A stretch of 6,931 bases of DNA, taken from Gammaproteobacteria bacterium (GTDB taxonomy: Bacteria > Pseudomonadota > Gammaproteobacteria > Coxiellales > Coxiellaceae). How positions within the stretch are numbered: position 1 is the first letter of the stretch; each line of letters begins with the position of its first letter. Location: contig JAHZKQ010000231.1 of assembly GCA_022600315.1 (NCBI GenBank), positions 1-6,931 on the forward strand, given 5' to 3'. The position numbers were made by a program, and so were the translations under genes. The notes under the pieces were generated by a model that was not told where the DNA came from, did not search any database, and was given only the letters and a program-made list of their open reading frames with translations. Below, piece after piece: positions 1-6,303 of the stretch.

Positions 1-1976
1 AGTTAGCTGAGCTTGGGATTCCGATGGTGTTAGCCGTTAATATGTTGGACATCGTTAAAAAAACTGGGCTTGAAATTAACCTTCAGCAGCTTGCTAAATT
101 ATTTTCGTGCCCAGTAGTGGGTATTATTGCCAATCAAAAAAAAGGGATTAACGAATTACGCGAGCAAGTAGTTTATGCAGCAACACAGCAAAAAACAGCA
201 AAAATTAATTTGGTTCTACCTAACTCAATTAAAACCAGTCAGCAAAAATTGCAAGCTGCCTTAATGGATTTTCCACGCCCTAAATGGTTGGCATTACGTT
301 TATTAGAAGAGGATGCCTATGCGTTTGAAACGGTGTCCAAAGATATTTTAACGTTAGCTAAACAATCAATAGCCGCTTTGTGCCAGCAGCTGAATGAAGA
401 TCCAGATATTTTAATCGCCGATTCACGCTTTGGTTTGGCCAGTCAAATCACCAATCAAGTTACCACATTGATTGCCATACCCAAGCGCAGTTTTACCCAA
501 TGGCTCGATCGTATTGTATTAAATCGCGCATTAGGGATTCCGATTTTTTTAACCATTATGTATTTAATGTTTGTGTTTGCTATTAATATCGGCGGTGCAT
601 TACAAGATTTTTTTGATATTGGCAGTAATACTTTATTTGTAAATGGCTTGGCGCAGTTACTCACGCATTGGCACTGGCCAGCGTGGTTGGTAGCCTTACT
701 GGCGCACGGAGTGGGTAAAGGGATTAATACCACGATTACTTTTATCCCGATTATTGGGATGATGTTTTTATTTTTGTCGTTCCTAGAAGATAGCGGTTAT
801 ATGGCACGTGCCGCTTTTGTGATGGATCGCTTTATGCGGGCTTTAGGATTGCCGGGAAAATCGTTTGTGCCAATGATAGTTGGTTTTGGTTGTAATGTAC
901 CGGCGGTCATGGGGGCGCGTACTTTAGCGAGTCGCCGCGATCGAATTTTAACAATATTAATGACCCCATTTATGTCCTGTGGTGCAAGGTTGGCGATTTT
1001 TGCGGTGTTTGCGGCGGCATTTTTCCCCCACGGCGGGCAGAATATTATCTTCCTTTTATATTTGACGGGTATTGTGGTAGCCGTATTAACCGGTTTATTG
1101 CTGCGTAAAGTGGTATTGCCAGGCAAGCCGGCGGCTTTTGTGATGGAGCTACCAAAGTACCATATGCCACAGCTTTCAACTTTATTTCGTCATGCTTGGC
1201 GGCGACTAAAACATTTTTTATGGCGTGCGGGTAAAGTGATTGTGCCGGTGTGTGTCATTATTGGCACGTTAAATAGCATTAGCATTCATGGTCATTTATT
1301 ACCGAGCGGTAGTCGTCATTCGGCATTAGCAAAATTTGGTAAGACCTTGACGCCAGTGTTAGCACCGATGGGTGTTAAAGAAGAGAATTGGCCTGCGACT
1401 GTGGGGCTTATGACCGGAGTGTTGGCAAAAGAAGTCGTGGTGGGGACTTTAAACACTTTATACAGTCAAGCGGGCCAACTTAATTTAGTTCAAAATTTCA
1501 GTGTGGTTCAAGGTTTGCGTGATGCGGCATTATCGATTCCACAAAATCTTGCAGTGATTGGGAACGGCTTTAAAAATCCTTTTGTTGCCAGTGAAGCGGC
1601 ACATAATATGTCGAGCGGCGCATTTGGCAAAATGGCACATAGCTTTGCGGGCAAGGCGGGCGCGTTTGCCTATTTATTGTTTATTTTATTATATTTCCCA
1701 TGTGTATCGACTATGGCGGCCATTCGTCGAGAATTAAGCCGCGCTTGGGCGAGCTTTTCGGTAGCGTGGAGTACTTTAGTGGCCTATTCATCGGCGGTAG
1801 TGAGTTATCAAGTATTAACTTTTAATTTACACCCCTTAAGTGCAAGCTTATGGGTCGGTGGAATATTTGCGGCAATTCTTGCGGCCATTATGGGTTTAAA
1901 GATTTATGTTAAGCGTAAATTGGTGCCGCGTCAGAATAATCTCGATTTATCGGCAGCACAGGAGAGTGTGGCATGA
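1..1976 (+). CDS. feoB: Ferrous iron transport protein B (FeoB), 5' end cut by window edge
   Basis: FeoB is the inner-membrane Fe(II) permease with a cytosolic N-terminal G-protein domain. The frame is open from base 3 to the TGA at 1974-1976, so the ATG at 24 is internal. About 110 residues carrying the G1-G3 motifs should lie upstream of the window, judged against the E. coli protein of about 773 residues. Visible G4 motif is NMLD (bases 39-50), followed by a G5-like segment ending in KKGINEL. The membrane part carries the usual landmarks: EDSGYMARAAFVMDR (from about 787), VGFGCNVPAVMGARTL (about 879-926), the first Gate cysteine motif PFMSCGARL (about 964-990), LAKEVVVGTLNTLY, and the second Gate cysteine in YFPCVSTMAAIRREL (about 1693-1737). 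Multiple hydrophobic helices run between them. The 3' end overlaps feoC by four bases (ATGA), so the two are translationally coupled. feoA, often adjacent, is not in view. No frameshift is seen in the visible part. Confidence 0.97.
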   Translation, partial: LAELGIPMVLAVNMLDIVKKTGLEINLQQLAKLFSCPVVGIIANQKKGINELREQVVYAATQQKTAKINLVLPNSIKTSQQKLQAALMDFPRPKWLALRLLEEDAYAFETVSKDILTLAKQSIAALCQQLNEDPDILIADSRFGLASQITNQVTTLIAIPKRSFTQWLDRIVLNRALGIPIFLTIMYLMFVFAINIGGALQDFFDIGSNTLFVNGLAQLLTHWHWPAWLVALLAHGVGKGINTTITFIPIIGMMFLFLSFLEDSGYMARAAFVMDRFMRALGLPGKSFVPMIVGFGCNVPAVMGARTLASRRDRILTILMTPFMSCGARLAIFAVFAAAFFPHGGQNIIFLLYLTGIVVAVLTGLLLRKVVLPGKPAAFVMELPKYHMPQLSTLFRHAWRRLKHFLWRAGKVIVPVCVIIGTLNSISIHGHLLPSGSRHSALAKFGKTLTPVLAPMGVKEENWPATVGLMTGVLAKEVVVGTLNTLYSQAGQLNLVQNFSVVQGLRDAALSIPQNLAVIGNGFKNPFVASEAAHNMSSGAFGKMAHSFAGKAGAFAYLLFILLYFPCVSTMAAIRRELSRAWASFSVAWSTLVAYSSAVVSYQVLTFNLHPLSASLWVGGIFAAILAAIMGLKIYVKRKLVPRQNNLDLSAAQESVA

Positions 1977-2194
1977 TATTACTCGACATTAAAAATTTTT
2001 TTCAAGCTAAACCGGTGGCAAACTTAATGGAATTAAGTCGTCACTTTAAGCAGCCGCCCGACAACATGCGCATCATGCTTGAGCATTGGCAGCGTAAAGG
2101 TCGTTTGCAATTGGTGCCAAAGCCCGGTGCTTGTGGCACGTCTTGTATTAACTGTGAAGATCAGTTTGCTGAGATTTATCGTTGGCATGTTTAA
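1973..2194 (+). CDS. feoC: FeoC-like small winged-helix protein
   Basis: This 73-residue protein matches FeoC in size, position and layout. An N-terminal winged-helix part (about residues 1-50; LMELSRHFKQPPDNMRIMLEHW is followed by the KGRLQLV wing) precedes a short cysteine loop. FeoC is a cytosolic accessory factor of the Feo system; in enterobacteria it protects or modulates FeoB and its cysteines can hold an Fe-S cluster. Here the loop is C54-x3-C58-x2-C61. The fourth cysteine of E. coli and Klebsiella FeoC is absent, so cluster binding is uncertain. The start is fixed by the ATGA overlap with feoB and by AGGAG at 1960-1964, eight bases upstream. Stop is TAA at 2192-2194. No clear hairpin terminator follows. 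Confidence 0.93.
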   Translation: MILLDIKNFFQAKPVANLMELSRHFKQPPDNMRIMLEHWQRKGRLQLVPKPGACGTSCINCEDQFAEIYRWHV

Positions 2195-2216
2195 TCACAA
2201 AGACCGCTAATACTTG

Positions 2217-2246
2217 TTTACAATTTAACCAAATATCAGCAATAAT
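2217..2246 (+). promoter_or_regulatory. Possible promoter for the fic gene
   Basis: TTTACA at 2217-2222 and AATAAT at 2241-2246 are separated by 18 bases. This is a fair sigma-70-like pair in the AT-rich gap between feoC and the fic pseudogene. The -10 box lies inside the first of three 12-bp direct repeats. The gap is so AT-rich that a chance match is quite possible. Confidence 0.3.
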
Positions 2247-2270
2247 ATCGGCATAGAGATCGGCAAAATA
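2235..2270 (+). repeat. Three 12-bp-period direct repeats upstream of fic
   Basis: ATCAGCAATAAT (2235), ATCGGCATAGAG (2247) and ATCGGCAAAATA (2259) follow each other head to tail at an exact 12-bp step, sharing ATCRGCA. A fourth copy, ATCGGCAATAAT, lies at 2325-2336 inside the start of the fic reading frame. The repeats cover a possible -10 box and the region just downstream, as an operator would. Function is inferred from position only; no regulator is identified. Confidence 0.55.
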
Positions 2271-2315
2271 TCTATAGTTTTATTTATAAATTATTGTTAA
2301 TAAAGGTTTAAATAT

Positions 2316-3512
2316 ATGCCAAAGATCGGCAATAATTGGTCGATAGGCTTAATGGAGCCAATGCTACCGGAGCTGCATACTCAGCAGCATCTGGTTGATT
2401 TGGCGACTGAGCTTATTGCAAAGGCCAGTGCCTTGACTGCACGATTGCATCCTAAATTGGTTGACTCGATTGGTGACTTGGTGCGATCAATGAATTGTTA
2501 TTATAGTAATTTGATTGAAGGGCATGATACCCATCCTAGAGATATTGATCGGGCATTGAGAAATGATTTTTCTAAAGACGCTAAAAGACGGGTATTGTAA
2601 TTAGAAGCTAAAGCGCATATTGCTGTACAACAAGCCATTGACTGTGAAGTGGTTAAGTTTGATTTATCGATTGAATTCATTACTTGGTTGCATGAAGCAT
2701 TTTATAAAAATTTACCGGAGGAGCTATTAATCATCAATAACCCCGATACAGGCAAATCATCCCGTGTACAAGCAGGGCAGTTTAGATCGAGTTGGGTTCA
2801 AGTTGGCAGTCATATTGCGCCACCGCCTGATCAAATTGAGAAGTTTTTGCAGCGTTTTGTTGAGGGTTATGGCGTAAATAATTTTACTAAAATAAAATCA
2901 GTAATCGCAGTGGCGGCATCGCATCATCGTTTATTATGGATTCATCCATTTTTAGATGGCAATGGTCGGGTAGCGCGATTATTTTCACATGCTTTTTTAA
3001 AACATATTGGGGTTGGGTCTAGTCTATGGTCGGTAGCACGTGGCTTTGCGAGAAAGGTTGCCAGCTATAAATCTTGTTTAATGTCGGCCGATGCAGAGCG
3101 CCATGGTGATTTAGATGGTCGTGGCCATCTTTCTACAAAAGGATTAGTGCAGTTTTGTGAGTTTTTCCTAACGGCTTGTTTAGATCAAGTGAATTATATG
3201 CATGATTTAATTCAACCGGATAAATTGGATAAACGTATTAGTGCTTATGCAGAAGACGCAGAGCGTACTGATCAATTACCTAAAGGTTCGTTATTATTAT
3301 TGCGTGAAGCTTTATATAAAGGCGAACTTGAACGTGGACAGGCCGCAATGATTACGGGTTATAAAGAACGTCAAGCACGTAGCGTATTAAATACCTTAGT
3401 AAAACAAAAATTATTAATTTCAGATACACCTAAAGGTCCGGTGCGATTAAACTTTCCAATTGACATCGTAGATTATTGGTTGCCGAGGTTATATCCGGAG
3501 CAGATTGATTGA
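2316..3512 (+). pseudogene. Fic-family (AMPylase-type) protein, interrupted by an in-frame stop
   Basis: Fic enzymes transfer AMP (or another phosphate-containing group) to target hydroxyls. Two stretches in one frame, 2316-2600 (94 codons) and 2601-3512, form one 398-codon gene broken by TAA at 2598-2600. Around it the frame reads KRRVL-stop-LEAKAHI; relatives commonly have Gln there (LQLEAKAHI), so a CAA-to-TAA change is likely. Residues 64-69 (SNLIEG) fit the inhibitory motif (S/T)xxxE(G/N) placed N-terminal to the core, a class II Fic. The catalytic motif HPFLDGNGRVAR is intact at residues 210-221 (bases 2943-2978), with the usual upstream segment VGSHIAPPP. The C-terminus (about residues 325-398) looks like a winged helix. 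AAAGG at 2302-2306 supports the ATG at 2316. No ATG lies between the stop and the Fic motif; a GTG at 2649 has no clear ribosome binding site. A sequencing error at 2598 would also explain the break. Family assignment is sure; loss of function is likely but not proven. Confidence 0.9.
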
Positions 3513-3583
3513 TTTTAGCAAAGGCTTCAATGTACGTTTTGGCAATACCGCAAATACTGCTACAAGTTTAGGCATAAAATGAT

Positions 3584-3589
3584 TATAAT
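3584..3589 (+). promoter_or_regulatory. -10 box (TATAAT) upstream of the LPD7-like gene
   Basis: A perfect TATAAT lies at 3584-3589. It would start RNA near 3596, about 26 bases before the ATG at 3622. No good -35 box is seen at the normal distance (the best match is GCTACA at 3559-3564, 19-base spacer). A TG at 3580-3581 sits one base too far upstream for a standard extended -10. It would serve the two-gene unit 3622-4424. Confidence 0.5.
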
Positions 3590-3621
3590 AAGCTTTTCTT
3601 AATGATTAATGTGAATAGATA

Positions 3622-4239
3622 ATGTCAGATAAACCCAAAAAACCTGATTCTACTGATGATATTGAGCAGTTGATCGATGAGGCTCATCAGAAGCTGGAGA
3701 TCGAAGTCGACTATCTGCGTGAGATTTCGCCTGAAGAGATTAAATACCTGCTTGATCACTGTCCGTTTTTGCAAATGGTGGATACCAAGGTATTGCCAGA
3801 AGGCGAGTCTAAATTCGAAATTATTCGCGCCAAAACCAATTGGGATATTCACAGTTATGGTGATGCCATGAGTAGTTCGCCGGGGCGATTGTTATTTGGT
3901 GGTGGCTATTATGTTTGGAGCGATACGGATGATGAAGGCGGCGGTGGCGGTGACTTAATTAATCCGGGCCAAGGCACGATTGTGAATCAAGCCTTTAGTA
4001 CCGCCAAAGAAATGGTGGATCTTGCCGTACAACAAAAATGGGCGGGGATTAAATTAGTCGATGGTCATCCATTAATGTTACGCTCGGCGTGGATTCGTTC
4101 CAATCAAGTCGGTTTAAGCCTAGAAGGTTTTACCCCTGATCATTACGACGAAATCATCCGTAACCGCGTGACTTTATCCGATACCGACTTTGAAGTATTA
4201 CGGCGTGATATTAAACGTCGTCGTGGCATGGAGCCTTAA
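3622..4239 (+). CDS. LPD7-like domain protein of unknown function
   Basis: This 205-residue protein has no signal peptide or membrane segment and is probably cytosolic. The N-terminal part (about residues 10-50) is acidic and likely helical. A glycine-rich stretch with GGGGG at residues 106-110 precedes the best-recognised part, about residues 125-172: an alanine/lysine helix, then QQKWAGIKLVDG, then LMLRSAWIRSNQVGLSLEGFTP. That pattern (helix, KGW-x-I-x-V strand, R-x-AW, G-x-x-V-x-GF-x-P) resembles the LPD7 domain found in large polyvalent proteins of mobile elements and in small stand-alone proteins. The match is from memory of the family pattern and is moderate. The C-terminus is basic (RRDIKRRR). 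The ATG at 3622 follows a TATAAT box by about 33 bases; the ribosome binding site is weak. The stop overlaps the next gene's ATG by one base (TAATG), so the two are probably made together. Role unknown. Confidence 0.85.
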   Translation: MSDKPKKPDSTDDIEQLIDEAHQKLEIEVDYLREISPEEIKYLLDHCPFLQMVDTKVLPEGESKFEIIRAKTNWDIHSYGDAMSSSPGRLLFGGGYYVWSDTDDEGGGGGDLINPGQGTIVNQAFSTAKEMVDLAVQQKWAGIKLVDGHPLMLRSAWIRSNQVGLSLEGFTPDHYDEIIRNRVTLSDTDFEVLRRDIKRRRGMEP

Positions 4240-4424
4240 TGAACGTTGCCGGCAAAAAAGAACTTGTTGATTCACCCTGTGTGGGAATTTGCAGTGCCAC
4301 TTCTTTGGGCGATGCGATTTGTGTGGGTTGCGGTCGCACATTCGATGAAGTACGGCTGTGGAATACCCTATCCGATAAAGAAAAGATTGCAATTAATAAG
4401 CGGCTGCAGGCAAAGCCTCAGTAA
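4239..4424 (+). CDS. DUF1289 family small cysteine-rich protein
   Basis: This 61-residue protein follows the DUF1289 pattern closely: SPCVGIC near the N-terminus, then CVGCGRTFDEVRLW, then SDKEKIAINKRL. The four cysteines are arranged C14-x3-C18-x9-C28-x2-C31, which suggests a metal or Fe-S site; that is inference, and the family's biochemical role is not known to me. Start is chosen from GGAG at 4230-4233, five bases before the ATG, and from the TAATG junction with the upstream gene. A longer ORF in another frame over the same bases (4246-4431) lacks any family features and is a shadow. Length is normal for the family. Confidence 0.92.
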   Translation: MNVAGKKELVDSPCVGICSATSLGDAICVGCGRTFDEVRLWNTLSDKEKIAINKRLQAKPQ

Positions 4425-4525
4425 TCCTTAGGTCCTTAACACAAGTGCTGAGTAGTGGTGTGTGCGACGTCTTTTCAATTGAGTAAGTGAACCTATGGTC
4501 ATTATTACCTCCAAGTTAGTTAATC

Positions 4526-4554
4526 TTAGAGGCGGCTCTTATTTAGAGGGGGCT
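4526..4554 (+). repeat. Imperfect 12-bp direct repeat in the gap before the ATPase gene
   Basis: TTAGAGGCGGCT (4526-4537) recurs as TTAGAGGGGGCT (4543-4554), one mismatch, 17 bases apart. It lies in the 213-base gap 4425-4637, where no gene is supported. The repeat is short and could be chance. Confidence 0.35.
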
Positions 4555-4578
4555 ACTACAATAGGTAAAGCCAGTGCA

Positions 4579-4622
4579 AGCCGGATTTTCATTGAATATA
4601 CTTGACAAGAGCCGGATTTTCA
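4579..4622 (+). repeat. Duplicated 13-mer AGCCGGATTTTCA at the ATPase promoter
   Basis: AGCCGGATTTTCA occurs exactly at 4579-4591 and 4610-4622; the match extends to 17 bases with one mismatch (W at position 14, then TGA). The copies are 31 bases apart, close to three helical turns, so they would face the same side of the DNA. The second copy fills most of the spacer of the promoter at 4602-4630. It may be a paired operator or the trace of a short duplication at an insertion boundary. Confidence 0.7.
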
Positions 4623-4630
4623 ATGATAAT
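4602..4630 (+). promoter_or_regulatory. Strong sigma-70-like promoter before the ATPase gene
   Basis: A perfect -35 TTGACA (4602-4607) and GATAAT (4625-4630, five of six) are separated by the ideal 17 bases. RNA would start near 4637-4638, essentially at the ATG chosen for the ATPase, giving a leaderless or almost leaderless message. The in-frame candidate starts TTG 4602 and ATG 4623 would then lie inside the promoter and not be transcribed from it. Confidence 0.6.
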
Positions 4631-4637
4631 TCGGTGT

Positions 4638-5846
4638 ATGGTAGCGCCAATATCAAGAAAAATTGAACGTAACGTACGCGATTCATTAGCACGTGGTAAG
4701 AGTGTAATTCTCATCGGTCCACGCCAAACAGGGAAATCCACCCTGATTAAACAGTTTATCAAGCCTACTATCGAATATTCATTTGCTAAGGAAAGCATTC
4801 GACAGCGTTATGAGCGCGATGCCGCATTGCTTGAGTTGGAGTTGGAAGAGCAGTTGCGAGCCTACCAAGAACCGCCTTTGGTTTTTATCGATGAGGTGCA
4901 AAAAGTACCGCGAGTAATGAATGTAGCACAGGCTTTAATTGATGACAAAAAAGCGCAGTTTATTTTAACAGGGTCTTCAGCGCGAAAATTAAAGCATGGC
5001 ACCGATTTAAATTTACTCCCTGGTCGAGCAGTTTCACTCACCATGACGCCTTTGCTTTATCAAGAATTACCCGAGCCAAAACCATCATTAGAAAAAATAT
5101 TAATTTATGGCACGTTGCCTGGAATGTTATTAGAAGAAAACTTAGAAGATCGCGAAACAGATTTGTATTCTTATGTTTCGACTTACATTGAAGATGAAGT
5201 ACGTGCTGAAGCGCTGGTCAGGAATGTGGGTAGTTTTGCGAGGTTTCTTGAAATAGCAGCTGGGGAATCAGGTCGACAATTAAATTTTACACGTTTGTCA
5301 CAGGATATTGGCGTGAGTGACACAACAATTGCCGATTATTATCAAATATTAGCAGATTGCTTAATTACTCGGATTATTAACCCTATCACTAAAAGCGATA
5401 CTAAGCGCCGATTAATAAAATCACCCAAACATCTCTTTTTTGACTTGGGTGTGCGTAGGGCCTGTGCAAACGAAGGAGTGCGCTTACCTGATAGATTAAT
5501 GGCGCATCTTTTTGAGCATTATGTTGGGAATGAGCTTTATAATTGCGCTCAATTGATTTCACCGCACATTAAAATAAAATATTGGCGAGATTCTGCAGGA
5601 CCAGAAATTGATTACGTGATTGATATCGCGCAACGTTTTATTCCCATTGAAGTGAAATGGTCGCAGGCACCAAAAGCAAAAGATGCCAGGCATTTGGCTC
5701 GCTTCTTGGCTGAATATCCTCAGGCTGAGGAAGGTTATATTATTTGTCGTACGCCGGCCCGGTATAAAGTCAGCGAAAACATCACAGCTATTCCTTGGCA
5801 AGAAATTTATGTACTGCTAGAAGTTAATCTTCAATATCAATGCTAG
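4638..5846 (+). CDS. AAA_14 / DUF4143 family ATP-binding protein
   Basis: This is a 402-residue P-loop ATPase of the COG1373 type. Walker A is GPRQTGKST (residues 27-35), Walker B LVFIDEV (81-87), sensor-1 region [11 protein letters not shown] (108-118). A winged-helix-like middle ([19 protein letters not shown], about 220-238) leads to the DUF4143 part, ending in a restriction-nuclease-like pattern: GPEIDYVID (321-329), then IPIEVKW (335-341), fitting the D...ExK of PD-(D/E)xK folds. No signal peptide or membrane helix is seen. The family is widespread and often transferred between genomes; its cellular role is unsettled, so no function is assigned. The frame opens at 4596, with possible starts TTG 4602, ATG 4623 and ATG 4638. 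I chose 4638 because the conserved part ([16 protein letters not shown]) begins just after it and the promoter at 4602-4630 covers the others; none has a clear ribosome binding site. The last 23 bases overlap the convergent ihfB. Confidence 0.93.
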   Translation: MVAPISRKIERNVRDSLARGKSVILIGPRQTGKSTLIKQFIKPTIEYSFAKESIRQRYERDAALLELELEEQLRAYQEPPLVFIDEVQKVPRVMNVAQALIDDKKAQFILTGSSARKLKHGTDLNLLPGRAVSLTMTPLLYQELPEPKPSLEKILIYGTLPGMLLEENLEDRETDLYSYVSTYIEDEVRAEALVRNVGSFARFLEIAAGESGRQLNFTRLSQDIGVSDTTIADYYQILADCLITRIINPITKSDTKRRLIKSPKHLFFDLGVRRACANEGVRLPDRLMAHLFEHYVGNELYNCAQLISPHIKIKYWRDSAGPEIDYVIDIAQRFIPIEVKWSQAPKAKDARHLARFLAEYPQAEEGYIICRTPARYKVSENITAIPWQEIYVLLEVNLQYQC

Positions 5847-6171
5847 CATCAAGATCTTTTTCTTTGGTAGAAGTGATCTCATACAAATGCCGATTGGCAT
5901 TGACGCGGTCACGTAAATCTTTGCCGGGTTTGAAGTGTGGTGTGTGTTTTGCGGTAGTGTGAACCCGCTCACCGGTTTTTGGGTTATGTGCACGCCGTGG
6001 TGGACGATAGTGCAACGAAAAACTACCAAAACCGCGGATCTCAATGCGGTCGCCGCGTCCTAGTGCATCACTCATCTTTTCGATGATGTGATTAACGCTC
6101 AGCTCCACATCCTTTAAAGAAAGATTCTCTTGCTTCATTGCAATTTGGTTAATGAGTTCTGATTTAACCAT
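5824..6171 (-). CDS. ihfB: Integration host factor beta subunit
   Basis: IHF-beta pairs with IHF-alpha to make a nucleoid protein that bends DNA sharply and helps recombination, replication and sigma-54 transcription. The 115 residues align without gaps to E. coli IHF-beta from MVKSELI onward. [15 protein letters not shown] (42-56) holds the arm base, including R46; NPKTGE (63-68) carries the intercalating proline P64; [13 protein letters not shown] (79-91) is the conserved end of the fold. E. coli IHF-beta stops about there at 94 residues, whereas this one continues about 21 residues with an acidic tail (ending DASIDIED). AGGA (complement of 6178-6181) lies six bases before the ATG and supports the start. 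It lies downstream of purN on the same strand with a terminator between, so it probably has its own promoter. In E. coli ihfB follows rpsA instead. Its stop (TTA at 5824-5826 on +) lies inside the convergent ATPase gene. HU-beta is less likely given the IHF-specific SLHYR segment. Confidence 0.95.
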   Translation of the reverse strand: MVKSELINQIAMKQENLSLKDVELSVNHIIEKMSDALGRGDRIEIRGFGSFSLHYRPPRRAHNPKTGERVHTTAKHTPHFKPGKDLRDRVNANRHLYEITSTKEKDLDASIDIED

Positions 6172-6228
6172 GGTAATTCCTGCCTCTGTTGTTTCCGGTC
6201 TTGTACTGGTAATGGTGAATCATTGTAC

Positions 6229-6261
6229 AAAAAAAAGAAGCAAAGTGCATTACTTTGCTTC
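6229..6261 (-). terminator. Rho-independent terminator of purN
   Basis: On the minus strand a perfect 10-bp stem (GAAGCAAAGT / ACTTTGCTTC, 6261-6237) with a 5-base loop is followed directly by eight T residues (6236-6229). It lies 43 bases past the purN stop and before ihfB. On the plus strand the hairpin lacks a T-run, so it works for purN and not for rightward transcription. Confidence 0.88.
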
Positions 6262-6265
6262 AATT

Positions 6266-6271
6266 ATTATA
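6266..6271 (-). promoter_or_regulatory. -10 box candidate for ihfB, next to the purN terminator
   Basis: TATAAT reads on the minus strand at 6271-6266. At 17 bases upstream the hexamer is TGAAAA, three of six to a -35. RNA would begin near 6259, inside the first arm of the purN terminator, so most of that hairpin could still form in the ihfB leader. A second, weaker choice is TACAAT at 6227-6222 beyond the terminator. No choice between them can be made from sequence alone. Confidence 0.35.
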
Positions 6272-6303
6272 ACCCTATTTAGCAGGAATTTTCATCCTTT
6301 TTT

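Noticed and set aside
455..1126. Minus-strand frames of 92 and 109 codons inside feoB
   Set aside because: Antisense shadows of a conserved membrane protein gene, with no domain or start signal of their own.
2195..2315. A terminator for feoC
   Set aside because: The gap has only very short AT stems (TTTAT/ATAAA) with no GC-containing hairpin before a T-run.
3531..3565. GCAATACCGC / GCAAATACTGC near-repeat after fic, considered as an operator or terminator
   Set aside because: Two short imperfect copies, no stem and no T-run; too weak to annotate.
3677..3871. 64-codon plus-strand frame inside the LPD7-like gene
   Set aside because: Overlaps a longer, better-supported gene in another frame and has no family features.
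4495..4605. A 36-codon open frame starting ATG at 4495 in the gap before the ATPase gene
   Set aside because: It has no clear ribosome binding site and no recognisable family, and it ends in the -35 box of the ATPase promoter. The length is expected by chance.
4533..4614. CGGCTCTT (4533-4540) as an inverted copy of AAGAGCCG (4607-4614)
   Set aside because: Only eight bases, far apart and without extension; not enough for a terminal inverted repeat or a stable stem.
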